Assembly: GCF_003228315.1 (NCBI RefSeq)
Contig: NZ_CP029693.1
Coordinates: 5,986,501 to 6,050,500, forward strand
Direction: 5' to 3'
DNA length: 64,000 nt
Source of the DNA: Pseudomonas putida
GTDB taxonomy: Bacteria; Pseudomonadota; Gammaproteobacteria; Pseudomonadales; Pseudomonadaceae
The translations under genes were made by a program, and so were the position numbers. Below the pieces are notes generated by a model, which searched no databases, was not told the DNA's origin, and was given only the letters and a program-made list of their open reading frames with translations. This document shows positions 19,362 to 27,949 of the stretch, one piece after another (position 1 is the stretch's first letter; each line of letters starts with the position of its first letter).

Positions 19362-20090
19362 CTACCGGCTGAACCGCTCCGCCCAGCCAACGATGCGTTT
19401 CGGCCGAGGCGTGGCATAGGTCCGGACTTTCGAAGTCGACAACCCCAGCCGCACCAGCGATTCGGCAATGGTCACCGCCGCCGTGACCCCATCCACCACG
19501 GGTACGCCGGTGCGCTGGCGAATCTGCTCATCCAGCCCGGCCATGCCGCCGCAGCCCAGGCAAATCACTTCCGCCTTGTCCTGGGTCACCGCCAGTTCAG
19601 CCTGATGCACGATGGCCTCCAGCGCGCGTTGCGGCTCGTGCTCCAGTTCCAGCACCGCCAGGCCGCTGGCCCGTACCGAGGCGCAGCGATCCCAGAGTCC
19701 GGAGAGTTTCAGGCGATCCTCGATCAGCGGCACGGTGCGGTCGAGGGTGGTGACCACCGAATAGGCGTGGCCGAGGTACATTGCAGTGCTGGCCGCCGCG
19801 TCGGTGATGTCGACCACCGGCACATTGAGCAATTCCTGCAGACCTTCGCGGCCGTGTTCGCCGTAGCCGGCCTGGATCACCGCATCGAAGGGCTGATCGT
19901 AGGACATCACCCGGTCCATGACCGCGATGGCGGCCAGGTAGCTTTCGAAATTGCCTTCGACGGAATCGGCGCCGAAGTGCGGCGTCAGGCCGACGATCTC
20001 GGTGCCCGGTGAAGCCACGGCCTGCGCCGAGCGGGCGATGGCTTGGGTGATGGATTCGGTGGTGTTGACGTTGACCACGAGAATGCGCAT
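19362..20090 (-). CDS. Hydantoin/allantoin racemase-like protein (Asp/Glu racemase superfamily)
   Basis: A 242-residue cofactor-independent racemase of the HyuE/AllE-like group. It begins MRILVVNVNTTESIT, the family N-terminus. The two catalytic cysteine regions are altered or typical as follows: the first (around AVIQAGYGEHGREGL) has Gly-Tyr-Gly where many members have Cys-Phe, and the second, EVICLGCGGMAGL, carries the Cys. PVVDGVTAAVTIAESLVRLG is the standard C-terminal segment. It lies 71 bases downstream of an NCS1 permease on the same strand, so the pair probably handles uptake and isomerisation of hydantoin-like or allantoin-like compounds. No hydantoinase or carbamoylase gene is in view. 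Confidence 0.85.
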   Translation of the reverse strand: MRILVVNVNTTESITQAIARSAQAVASPGTEIVGLTPHFGADSVEGNFESYLAAIAVMDRVMSYDQPFDAVIQAGYGEHGREGLQELLNVPVVDITDAAASTAMYLGHAYSVVTTLDRTVPLIEDRLKLSGLWDRCASVRASGLAVLELEHEPQRALEAIVHQAELAVTQDKAEVICLGCGGMAGLDEQIRQRTGVPVVDGVTAAVTIAESLVRLGLSTSKVRTYATPRPKRIVGWAERFSR

Positions 20091-20161
20091 GGGAAGTCCT
20101 TATAACGGGGTGCTTTTAACTGGGTGGGGCTGCGGCCCGACGCTGCCGGGCCGCGATGGAG

Positions 20162-21697
20162 TCAGTGGCTGACGTTGTCGACGGCGATGGACTCACCGCT
20201 GACGTCGGCGTAGTGGGGTTGGCGTTTGGCGATGATCAGGTAGAGCATCCCGGCGATGCCGGCGCCGATCAGCCAGGAGAACGGCGAGACCAGGTGGAAC
20301 CCCGGCACCAGTGCCAGGACGATGGCGATCAGGGCCGCGGGAATGAACGCCGCCACGGCGCGCAAATTCACTCCACGGCTGTAGTAATAAGCGCCGTTGG
20401 GATCTTCGCTGTACAACTGCGGCACGTTCACCTGACCTTTTCGTACCAGCCAGTAGTCGACCATGATCACGCCATACAGCGGGCCGAGCAGGGCGCCGAG
20501 GCCCGAGAGGAAGTACACGATCACCAGCGGGCTGTTGTAGAGGTTCCACGGCAGGATCAGCACGGCGATGGTGGCGCTGATCAGGCCGGCGCGGCGGAAC
20601 GTCAGGTACTTGGGCGCCAGGTTGCTCAGTACGAAGGCCGGGGCAACGAAGTTGGCCATGATATTGACGGCCACCGTGACGATCAGGAATGCCAGGCAAC
20701 CGAGCACCAGGAAGAAGGTGTTGGGGATGGAGGCGATGATCTCGGTCGGGCTTTCAATGATCCGGCCATCAATCTGAAATTGTGCGCCGCACAGCAGCAC
20801 GGTGATCGCGGCGAACACCAGAATGTTGACCGGCAGGCCCCAGAAATTACCGATCTTGATCGTCTTGCGGCACGGCGAGGAGCGGGCGAAGTCGCAGAAG
20901 TTGAGGATCAGCGTGCCGTAGATCGCCAGCCACAAGGCGCCACCGGCGAAGATATTGCGCCACATCTCGCCGCCGGTCAGCGGTTCGCGGATCGACCAGG
21001 CGATGGTGGCGTTGGCCTGGAAGTACATCCAGGCGGCGAGGGCGGCGACGGTCAGTAGAATCACCGGCCCGGCAAACGCCTCGTAGCGCCGCACCATTTC
21101 CATGCCGTAGGCGAGAATCGCCAGTTGCACGAACCAGATCGCCACGAAGCACACCCAGCCCAGGGTCGACAGCCCGAGGATCGAGTTGTGGTCGTATTCG
21201 GCGAATCCGGGATGGACCGCCGTCAACAGCACGCGAAACACCACCGAGGCCAGGTATGTCTGAATCCCGAACCAGGCAATGGCGATCACGGCGCGGATCA
21301 GCGCAGGAATCTGCGCACCGTGGATGCCGAAACTGATCCGGCTGATCACCGGAAACGGCACGCCGGTTTTCTGCCCCATGTAGCCGGACAGGTTCATGAA
21401 GCAGTACACCAGCGCCGCGCCGATGCCCAGCGACAGCAGGATCTGCCAGCCACCCAGGCCCAGGGCATAGAGACCGATGGCGAACGAATAGTTGGCGATG
21501 TTGTGAACGTCGTTGGTCCACAGGGCGAAGATGCTGTATTTGCCCCAGCGCCGGCCTTCGACCTTGGTCGGCGCCAGGTCTTTATTGTGCAGGCGGGGGC
21601 TGAGCACCACGGGGCATTGCTGTGATTGATCCCGGTGAGTGGTATGGGAGGAGGGCAGATCCAGCGCGATGTTGTTATTGGAGAGACTTGTACGCAT
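20162..21697 (-). CDS. NCS1 family nucleobase/hydantoin:cation symporter
   Basis: An inner-membrane transporter of 511 residues with about twelve helices, similar to the benzyl-hydantoin transporter Mhp1 and allantoin/uracil permeases. Signature segments are NKDLAPTKVEGRRWGKYSIFALWTNDVHN at the N-terminus, GVPFPVISRISFGIHGAQIPALIRAVIAIAWFGIQTYL, and NFCDFARSSP. Residues Trp and Asn known to contact substrate in Mhp1 have counterparts in WFGIQ and the ALWTNDVHNIANYS helix. ATG 21697 is preceded by CAGGAG; an in-frame earlier ATG at 21739 is less likely. It is transcribed with the downstream racemase from the large region at 21.7-22.2 kb. Confidence 0.92.
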   Translation of the reverse strand: MRTSLSNNNIALDLPSSHTTHRDQSQQCPVVLSPRLHNKDLAPTKVEGRRWGKYSIFALWTNDVHNIANYSFAIGLYALGLGGWQILLSLGIGAALVYCFMNLSGYMGQKTGVPFPVISRISFGIHGAQIPALIRAVIAIAWFGIQTYLASVVFRVLLTAVHPGFAEYDHNSILGLSTLGWVCFVAIWFVQLAILAYGMEMVRRYEAFAGPVILLTVAALAAWMYFQANATIAWSIREPLTGGEMWRNIFAGGALWLAIYGTLILNFCDFARSSPCRKTIKIGNFWGLPVNILVFAAITVLLCGAQFQIDGRIIESPTEIIASIPNTFFLVLGCLAFLIVTVAVNIMANFVAPAFVLSNLAPKYLTFRRAGLISATIAVLILPWNLYNSPLVIVYFLSGLGALLGPLYGVIMVDYWLVRKGQVNVPQLYSEDPNGAYYYSRGVNLRAVAAFIPAALIAIVLALVPGFHLVSPFSWLIGAGIAGMLYLIIAKRQPHYADVSGESIAVDNVSH

Positions 21698-21862
21698 TCC
21701 GGCAGGCTCCTGATGTTCGGTGCCGCGATGACTGTGCATGAGCGCGGGCTCGGCAATCTTCGTCGCGGGTGGCGAATATCATTGGTTACGGGGCATCTGC
21801 AGCCTGTACGGGATAGGGCGCTTCAGGCTTGCGGATCTAAGTGTTTTTATGTTTTGAGATGA

Positions 21863-21872
21863 TTGTATACAA
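21863..21872. promoter_or_regulatory. Perfect palindrome TTGTATACAA, candidate GntR-family operator
   Basis: A 10-bp perfect palindrome lies 166 bases upstream of the permease start, in an AT-rich patch, followed at once by the half-similar ACATGTATGCA. This form is typical of FadR/VanR-class GntR operators. No regulator gene is adjacent, so assignment is inference. Confidence 0.45.
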
Positions 21873-22090
21873 AACATGTATGCACTTAAGCCAGATCCAT
21901 GCCAGCCGTGGAATCTAAGGAAAGAGCGGGTGATTGCGTTTTGTTATCAGTGGAGGGGGAGGTGCTGAAAAACGAGGGATGCAGGCTGGCCGAGCGGGCG
22001 AATATTTATTTTTGCGCAGGGGTTTCAGAAGGGCGTGGTGGAGCGGGGGCAAACGCGGGAATGTAACTTTTTGGGTCGCAGAAACTAAAA

Positions 22091-22138
22091 GTGCACACAT
22101 AAATGGCACCGATGGTGACATTCGTGTGTACACATTTA
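22091..22138. repeat. Imperfect 16-bp direct repeat, GTG(C/T)ACACAT..ATGG
   Basis: GTGCACACATAAATGG and GTGTACACATTTATGG lie about 32 bases apart (three helical turns), differing at three positions. The inner CATAAATG/CATTTATG also form an inverted pair. The spacing suggests tandem protein-binding sites, though no regulator is next to them. Confidence 0.5.
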
Positions 22139-22151
22139 TGGGTGGCTCAAA

Positions 22152-22255
22152 CCTGTGGGAGCGAGCCTGCTCGCGATGAACCCGAGAACGCCGCGGGGTA
22201 TCAGGTACCCAGCGTTATCGTTGACGACCATCGCGAGCAGGCTCGCTCCTACAGG
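22152..22255. repeat. REPIN (104 bp)
   Basis: REP arms flank a spacer ending TCGTTGACGACCATCGCG. The right-hand half of the spacer is shared with the REPINs at 25311 and 35765. Confidence 0.93.
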
Positions 22256-22267
22256 GGGATATCAGTG

Positions 22268-23002
22268 TCAGGCCTTGCTGATGATATTCCCCGCATGCAA
22301 CCCGCATTCCTTCTGCGTCGCTTCTTCCCACCACCAGCGACCTTCCCGTTCGTGCTGGTTTGGCAGTACCGGGCGGGTGCAGGGTTCGCAGCCGATGCTG
22401 ATGAAGCCGCGTTCGTGCAGGCTGTTGTATGGCAGCTCGAGCATGCGGATGTAACCCCAGATCTCTTCACTGGTCATTTGCGCCAGCGGGTTGAACTTGT
22501 ACAGGGTACGTTCCGGGGTGGAAAACGCGCTGTCGATTTCCATCACCGCCACGGCGCTGCGAGTGCCCGGGCTCTGGTCGCGGCGCTGGCCGGTGGCCCA
22601 GGCCTTCACGCCGGCGAGCTTGCGACGCAGCGGCTCGATCTTGCGGATGCCACAGCACTCGCCATGGCCGTCCTTGTAGAAGCTGAACAGGCCTTTTTCC
22701 TTCACGAAAGGTTCAAGCTTGGTGTAGTCCGGCGACACCAGTTCGATGTCGATCTTGTAGTGCTCGCGCACCTGATCGATGAAGCGATAGGTCTCGGGGT
22801 GCAGACGGCCGGTGTCGAGGCTGAACACCTTGACGTTCTTGTTCAGCTTCCAGGCCATGTCCACCAGCACCACATCCTCGGCGCCGCTGAAAGATATCCA
22901 CAGGTCATCGCCGAACTCGGCAAACGCGAGTTTCAGGATGTCCTGGGCGGATTTGTTGGCATAGGTCGTGGCGAGTTCCACGACGTCGAACGTTGGGCTC
23001 AT
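22268..23002 (-). CDS. cysH: Adenylyl-sulfate (APS) reductase, assimilatory
   Basis: Reduces activated sulfate to sulfite in cysteine biosynthesis. The 244 residues have the PP-loop-like SFSGAEDVVL, the LDTGRLHPETY motif, and the paired cysteines ECCGIRK plus IGCEPCTRPV. This CC...CxxC set binds a [4Fe-4S] cluster and marks the bacterial APS-type rather than the PAPS-type enzyme. The catalytic C-terminal KECGLHAG is also present. The length is typical for Pseudomonas. It is divergent from thrH, which starts 163 bases away, so both promoters lie in 23003-23165. Confidence 0.96.
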   Translation of the reverse strand: MSPTFDVVELATTYANKSAQDILKLAFAEFGDDLWISFSGAEDVVLVDMAWKLNKNVKVFSLDTGRLHPETYRFIDQVREHYKIDIELVSPDYTKLEPFVKEKGLFSFYKDGHGECCGIRKIEPLRRKLAGVKAWATGQRRDQSPGTRSAVAVMEIDSAFSTPERTLYKFNPLAQMTSEEIWGYIRMLELPYNSLHERGFISIGCEPCTRPVLPNQHEREGRWWWEEATQKECGLHAGNIISKA

Positions 23003-23165
23003 CAGGGCGGCTTCCTACAGGTCGGTGGCGCTGGGCGCTCTATATGGGGCTGATGGTAACAAAAAGCTGCAGCCGCCGGGGCGTCCTCTGCGTTGCGCGG
23101 TAGGACTTGAATCGCTAGAGTTCGGCCTCGCTCGACTCAATAAACAATACAAATGGGAGTGTCTT

Positions 23166-23783
23166 GTGGAAATTGCCTGTCTGGATCTTGAAGGTGTGCT
23201 GGTCCCGGAAATCTGGATCGCGTTTGCCGAAAAAACCGGGATCGAATCCCTCAGGGCCACCACCCGGGACATTCCCGACTACGACGTATTGATGAAGCAG
23301 CGCCTGCGGATTCTCGACGAACACGGGCTGAAACTCACCGATATCCAGGAAGTGATCGCCACGCTCAAGCCGCTGGACGGCGCCATCGAGTTCGTCAACT
23401 GGCTGCGCGAACGCTTCCAGGTGGTGATTCTGTCGGACACTTTCTATGAGTTCTCACAGCCGCTGATGCGTCAGTTGGGCTTCCCGACGCTGCTCTGCCA
23501 TCGCCTGATTACCGACGACACCGGGCGAGTGACCGGCTACCAGCTGCGTCAGAAAGATCCCAAGCGTCAGTCGGTTTTGGCGTTCAAGAGCCTGTACTAC
23601 CGGGTGATTGCCGCCGGGGACTCCTACAACGACACCACCATGCTGGGCGAGGCGGATGCCGGGATTCTGTTCCATGCGCCGGACAACGTGATCCGCGAAT
23701 TCCCGCAATTCCCGGCGGTGCATACGTTTGAAGCGTTGAAGCAGGAGTTCATCAAGGCTTCGAACCGCCCCCTGAGCCTGTAA
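23166..23783 (+). CDS. thrH: Phosphoserine phosphatase / phosphoserine:homoserine phosphotransferase ThrH
   Basis: ThrH is a HAD-superfamily enzyme of Pseudomonas that dephosphorylates phosphoserine and can transfer the phosphate to homoserine. The 205 residues start (V/M)EIACLDLEGVLVPEIW, where the catalytic motif DLEG has Glu in place of the usual second Asp-x-Asp residue, as in characterised ThrH. Motif II is VVILSDTFYEF, the Lys is in LRQKDPKRQ, and motif IV is AAGDSYNDTTMLGEA. The start is GTG 23166, with GGGAG (23155-23159) 6 bases upstream. The frame is open further upstream, but without conserved sequence. Confidence 0.94.
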   Translation: MEIACLDLEGVLVPEIWIAFAEKTGIESLRATTRDIPDYDVLMKQRLRILDEHGLKLTDIQEVIATLKPLDGAIEFVNWLRERFQVVILSDTFYEFSQPLMRQLGFPTLLCHRLITDDTGRVTGYQLRQKDPKRQSVLAFKSLYYRVIAAGDSYNDTTMLGEADAGILFHAPDNVIREFPQFPAVHTFEALKQEFIKASNRPLSL

Positions 23784-23791
23784 GCCCAACC

Positions 23792-23895
23792 CCTGTAGGA
23801 GCGAGCCTGCTCGCGATGGTCGTCAACGATGACGCGGGATGCCTGACACCCCGCGTCGTTGCCGGATTGATCGCGAGCAGGCTCGCTCCTACAGG
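23792..23895. repeat. REPIN (104 bp) overlapping the end of pabB
   Basis: REP arms flank a spacer beginning CGTCAACGATGACGCGGG, shared with the REPIN at 30431. Its right end contains the pabB stop codon (see pabB). Confidence 0.93.
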
Positions 23896-25232
23896 TTTTG
23901 CAGTGTGTCCAGAAGCACCTTTACCTTGGTAATCGACTCCTGATACTCCGCCTGCCACTCGGAGTCCGCGACAATTCCGCCACCGCCCCAGCAACACACC
24001 TGCCCATCCTTGACCAGCAAACTGCGAATGGCGATGGAGCTGTCCATCTCGCCGCGCACGTCCAGGTACAACAACGAGCCGCAATACAACCCGCGTCGGG
24101 TCGGCTCCAGCTCGTCGATGATCTGCATTGCGCGAATCTTCGGGGCGCCGGTAATCGAGCCGCCGGGGAAGCTGCCGGCGATCAGGTCCAGAGCATCCCG
24201 GTCGTCCGCCAGTTCACCGGTCACGCTGCTCACCAGGTGATGCACGTTGGGGTAGCTTTCCAGGCTGAACAGTTCCGGAACCCGGACCGAACCTGTACGG
24301 CAGGTGCGACCGAGGTCATTGCGCAACAGGTCGACGATCATCAGGTTTTCCGCGCGATCCTTGGGGCTGGCCAGCAGTTCGGCGGCGTTCGCCGCATCTT
24401 CGCTGGCCGTCAGGCCACGCGGGCGGGTGCCTTTGATCGGGCGGGTTTCCACGTGGCGCTCGCTGACTTTGACGAAGCGCTCCGGAGACAGACTCAGCAC
24501 TGCGCCACCATCTGGCAGGCTCTGGAAGCCGGAGAACGGTGTCGGGCAGGCCTGGCGCAACGCGCAATAGGCGGTCCAGGGATCACCGTCACAGGGCGCG
24601 CGGAAGCGTTGGGCGAAATTGACCTGATAGCAGTCGCCGGCCTGGATGTATTGCTGAATGCGCTCGATGGCCTGCCGGTATTGTTCGGCGTTCAGGTCGG
24701 CCTTCATCGGCGTTTGCAGCTTGAAGGGTTCGAACGCGTCAACCGGTGGCAGGCTGAATAGCTGGATCAGGCGCTGACGCTCGCTGTCGACCAGTGTCGG
24801 GTGAAACACCAACTGGCTGGTGGCCTGCTGGTGATCGCTGATCAGCGCCCAGTCGTACAGGCCGAAGCGCGCATCCTGCAATTGCAGATCATCCAGGGCG
24901 TGGCTGGGCAGATGCTCCAGATGACGGCCGAAGTCGTAGCTCAGGTAGCCGATCAGGCCGCCGGCAAATGGCAGTTCGCAATCTGCTGGCAGGGAGGCTT
25001 CACCCAGTCGTGTCAGGTTATCGCGCAGGCGCTGCAGGAAATCGCCACCACTTTCGTCAGGCGCCACTGTCAGTTCGGCCAGCGGCCAGGCGCTGAGCAG
25101 GTCGAAGCGTCCGCGTTCGGCAGCGGGGCGGCCACTGTCGAGCAGCACGGCGCCGGGGGCGTGGCGGATGGCCGAAAAGTAGTCGGCGGGATTGGCGCGA
25201 TAGGGCAGCGGGTGTACGGAACAGGTCAACAT
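23889..25232 (-). CDS. pabB: Aminodeoxychorismate synthase component I
   Basis: With the glutaminase PabA it converts chorismate to 4-amino-4-deoxychorismate for folate synthesis. The 447 residues show the chorismate-binding fold with IKGTRPRG, DRAENLMIVDLLRNDLGR, and FPGGSITGAPKIRAMQII. The last segment carries the PxGSxTGAPK signature with Lys instead of the anthranilate-synthase pattern. A late Glu/Gly region, YCGSLLYLDVRGEMDSSIAIRSL, is also present. No PabC or PabA fusion. Its stop codon TAG and last codons (Gln-Asn-Leu) lie within the right arm of a REPIN, so the repeat has probably set the C-terminus. Confidence 0.95.
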   Translation of the reverse strand: MLTCSVHPLPYRANPADYFSAIRHAPGAVLLDSGRPAAERGRFDLLSAWPLAELTVAPDESGGDFLQRLRDNLTRLGEASLPADCELPFAGGLIGYLSYDFGRHLEHLPSHALDDLQLQDARFGLYDWALISDHQQATSQLVFHPTLVDSERQRLIQLFSLPPVDAFEPFKLQTPMKADLNAEQYRQAIERIQQYIQAGDCYQVNFAQRFRAPCDGDPWTAYCALRQACPTPFSGFQSLPDGGAVLSLSPERFVKVSERHVETRPIKGTRPRGLTASEDAANAAELLASPKDRAENLMIVDLLRNDLGRTCRTGSVRVPELFSLESYPNVHHLVSSVTGELADDRDALDLIAGSFPGGSITGAPKIRAMQIIDELEPTRRGLYCGSLLYLDVRGEMDSSIAIRSLLVKDGQVCCWGGGGIVADSEWQAEYQESITKVKVLLDTLQNL

Positions 25233-25310
25233 GGGCGGGTTGGATCAGCCATCGAGGCGGGGTGGCGATTGTAGTCCCCTGCGGGATTTGGTCCTAGAGG
25301 GGATTGATGA

Positions 25311-25414
25311 CCTGTAGGAGCGAGCATGCTCGCGATGAGCGCCAGAACACCGCGTAGTGTCAGGTTTCCATCGTCATCGTTGACGACCATCGCGAGCGTG
25401 CTCGCTCCTACAGG
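25311..25414. repeat. REPIN (104 bp)
   Basis: Arms GAGCGAGCATGCTCGCGATG and the inverse flank a spacer with TCATCGTTGACGACCATCGC, like the copies at 22152 and 35765. It separates pabB from the 3' end of the ATP-grasp gene. Confidence 0.93.
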
Positions 25415-25422
25415 GGGAGGAA

Positions 25423-26409
25423 TCAGCCTTCAACCGGCGGGATATGCCCAAACATCTCCTGCACAAACGCCACGCGCTCCTCGACGGTTTCCGTCACGCC
25501 ACGGGCCTTCATCTCTTCGATCCGTGCTTCCACCGCGTGGGTGCGCAAGGTCAGGCCACAGTCGTTGGCAATCTGGATGTTCAGGCCCGGCCGGGCATTG
25601 AGCTCAAGAATCAGTGGGCCTTTTTCCTGGTCGAGCACCATGTCGACACCGATGTACCCCAACCCGCACAGCTCATAGCAGCCGGCGGCGAGTTTCATGA
25701 AACCGTCCCAATAGGGCAGTTGCACGCCGTCCACCGCGTTGGTGGTGTCCGGGTGCTTGGCGATGATGTTGTTCAGCCAGGTGCCACGCAGGGTCAGGCC
25801 GGTGGCGAGGTCGACGCCGACGCCGATGGCACCCTGGTGCAGGTTGGCCTTGCCGCCGGACTGGCGGGTCGGCAGGCGCAGCATGGCCATCACCGGGTAG
25901 CCCATCAGCACGATGATGCGGATGTCGGGCACGCCTTCGTAGCTGATGCTCTTGAAGATCTGGTCCGGGGTCACGCGGTATTCGATCAGGGCCCGGTCGC
26001 GGTGCCCGCCCAGCGAATAGAGGCCGGTGAGAATGCTGGAGATGTGATGCTCGAGCTCTTCGTGGGCGAGGATCTTGCCCGACACCGTGCGGTAGCGCCC
26101 CTCGAAGCGGTCGGCAATCACAATGATGCCGTCGCCGCCCGCGCCCTGGGCCGGCTTGATCACGAAGTCGTTGCGCCCGCCGATGATCTCGTCGAGGTTA
26201 TCGATTTCCTTCTCCGTGGAGATGATCCCGTAAAGCTCCGGCACGTGGATGCCGGCGGCGATGGCGCGCTCCTTGGTGATGATCTTGTCATCGACAATCG
26301 GGTACAGGCTGCGCTTGTTGTACTTGAGCACATAGTCCGCGTTTCGCCGATTGATGCCCATGATGCCCCGGGCTTCCAGGGCCTTCCAGGTCTTCCAGAA
26401 GCCAAACAT
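25423..26409 (-). CDS. ATP-grasp alpha-L-glutamate ligase-like protein
   Basis: A RimK-type ATP-grasp enzyme of 328 residues predicted to form a peptide-type bond with an amino acid such as glutamate; the acceptor is unknown. Visible are KRSLYPIVDDKIITKERA at the lid/pre-ATP region, the glycine-rich loop DFVIKPAQGAGGDGIIVI, and a metal-binding end YIGVDMVLDQEKGPLILELNARPGLNIQIAN (Glu-x-Asn). No signal peptide, so cytoplasmic. Its ATG at 26409 overlaps the TGA of the upstream 7TM gene (TGATG), so the two are translationally coupled. It is the last of three genes in the 28.5-25.4 kb unit. Family name from memory of TIGR02291-like proteins. Confidence 0.85.
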   Translation of the reverse strand: MFGFWKTWKALEARGIMGINRRNADYVLKYNKRSLYPIVDDKIITKERAIAAGIHVPELYGIISTEKEIDNLDEIIGGRNDFVIKPAQGAGGDGIIVIADRFEGRYRTVSGKILAHEELEHHISSILTGLYSLGGHRDRALIEYRVTPDQIFKSISYEGVPDIRIIVLMGYPVMAMLRLPTRQSGGKANLHQGAIGVGVDLATGLTLRGTWLNNIIAKHPDTTNAVDGVQLPYWDGFMKLAAGCYELCGLGYIGVDMVLDQEKGPLILELNARPGLNIQIANDCGLTLRTHAVEARIEEMKARGVTETVEERVAFVQEMFGHIPPVEG

Positions 26410-27944
26410 CAAGCGTCAGCCTTTTTCAGGAAGGCCTTGAAACGCACCAGTTCGGTCAGGCGGTAGCCGCGATAGCGACCCATGGCCAGCATGAAGCCCA
26501 CCATGATCAGCAGGATCGCCGGGAAGGTGAAGACGAAGTACACCAGCTCCGGGATGGTCATGATCAGGTGCGCCAGGGACGCGGCGAACAGGGTGCCGAC
26601 AGCCACTTTCATGGCGTGGCTGGCGCCGCGTTCTTCCCAGGTGATCGACAGGCGTTCGATGGTCATGGTCAGAATCACCATCGGGAACAGCGCCACCGAC
26701 AACCCGCGTTCCAGGCCCAGTTTGTGGCTGAACAGGCTGATGGCCGCGATCAACACCACCACGAACGTCAGTACCACCGACAGCCTCGGCAGCATTTGCA
26801 GCTTCAGGTGTTCAAGGTAGGAGCGCAGTGACAGCCCCAGGGCCGTAATGATAGTGAACAGCACAATGCCGAAGCCCAGCTGGGTTTCGCGGAAGGCCAG
26901 GGCGATCAGCACCGGAGTAAAGGTGCCGAGGGTCTGCAGGCCGATCAGGTTGCGCAGGATCAGGATCACCAGCACGCCGATCGGGATCATCACCATGATC
27001 ATGAAGGTCTGCTGGGTCTGCAGCGGCAAGCCGTACAGCGAGTATTCGAGGAAGTTGGCGTCGGTGTTTTCGTCGGTCAGCTTGGCCAGGCGAATGGCGT
27101 TCATTTCGCTGTTGTTCATGCTGAAGGTAACGGTGGCTTTCTTGCCGCCATCGACGGTGATCAGGTTTTCATCGCCGGTCCACCACAGCAGGCGGTCGGT
27201 CGGCAGGCCCTGTTCGCCGGTCTCCGGGTTGAAGTACAGCCAGTCGGTGCCGTTGAAGCTGCGCAGCCACAGTTCCGGGGTTTGCGGTTGATCGGCGACC
27301 AGGCGAATGGTGTGGACCTTTTCCACCGGCACGTGGGCAATGGACAGGACCAGTTCGACGATCCGGGCTTTTTGCGAGGTGGATGGATCACCCGCCAGCA
27401 GCAGCTTCACGTTGTCGTCGTTGACATTGTTGACACGTTTGATCGCCTCGCCGACGAAGGTCTCGACGTCGGCCGAGTGCTGGCGAATCGGCGCGAGCAG
27501 GGCTTCGGCGGCAATTTTCTCCGGACCTTCGACGGCGATGCTGTCGCGGAAAGTCGGGCCCTTGATCTTGGTTTTTTCGGCGCTGTAGCGCTTGGTCAGC
27601 ACCAGGCGGTAATAAAGCGTCTGGTTGCCCTTGGCCCGGCGTGCCGACCAGGTGACCTTGCGGTTGCCGTCGACCCGGTTGACCGCCACCCCGTAGTTAT
27701 TGGAGATGAAGCTCTCGTTGAGGCTGACATAGTCGCGGCTCAGCGGCGGCACGAACATCTGGATCTTGACCGGATCCTTTGCACTGGCGACGAACTCGAC
27801 CTTGGCGTCGATGTTCCACAAGTCGTCGGTGGCGTCTTCGGTCACGGGGATGCCCAGCACGAAGATCTGATAGGCCGTAACTGAAATGCCCAGCACCACC
27901 AGGATGGCGATCAGCAGTTTCAGATGGAGGGTAAGAGAGCGCAT
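26409..27944 (-). CDS. Inactive transglutaminase-like domain fused to seven membrane helices
   Basis: A 511-residue membrane protein. It has an N-terminal anchor (about 8-30), then a periplasmic region of about 290 residues whose second half looks like a transglutaminase-fold domain (VPVEKVHTIRLVADQPQTPELWLRSFNGTDWLYFNPETGEQG). Seven C-terminal helices follow (about 325-500, starting TFMIMVMIPIGVLVILILRN). I find no cysteine anywhere in the protein, so the Cys of a transglutaminase triad is absent and the domain should bind rather than cleave or ligate. It lies between a protease gene (5 bases away) and the ATP-grasp gene (overlapping). Function unproven; see findings. Confidence 0.85.
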   Translation of the reverse strand: MRSLTLHLKLLIAILVVLGISVTAYQIFVLGIPVTEDATDDLWNIDAKVEFVASAKDPVKIQMFVPPLSRDYVSLNESFISNNYGVAVNRVDGNRKVTWSARRAKGNQTLYYRLVLTKRYSAEKTKIKGPTFRDSIAVEGPEKIAAEALLAPIRQHSADVETFVGEAIKRVNNVNDDNVKLLLAGDPSTSQKARIVELVLSIAHVPVEKVHTIRLVADQPQTPELWLRSFNGTDWLYFNPETGEQGLPTDRLLWWTGDENLITVDGGKKATVTFSMNNSEMNAIRLAKLTDENTDANFLEYSLYGLPLQTQQTFMIMVMIPIGVLVILILRNLIGLQTLGTFTPVLIALAFRETQLGFGIVLFTIITALGLSLRSYLEHLKLQMLPRLSVVLTFVVVLIAAISLFSHKLGLERGLSVALFPMVILTMTIERLSITWEERGASHAMKVAVGTLFAASLAHLIMTIPELVYFVFTFPAILLIMVGFMLAMGRYRGYRLTELVRFKAFLKKADA

Positions 27945-27949
27945 TGGAA

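Larger units (their letters stand above)
21698..22267. other. Gene-free region between permease and cysH
   Basis: Across 570 bp no convincing coding sequence was found. It holds the permease promoter region with the TTGTATACAA palindrome, a purine-rich stretch (about 21945-22060), a pair of imperfect 16-bp direct repeats at about 22091 and 22123, and a REP doublet ending just before the cysH stop codon. Confidence 0.7.

Noticed and set aside
21945..22150. Short plus-strand frame in the purine-rich stretch at 21.9-22.2 kb
   Set aside because: Low-complexity, no ribosome site, no conserved motif and it runs into a REPIN.
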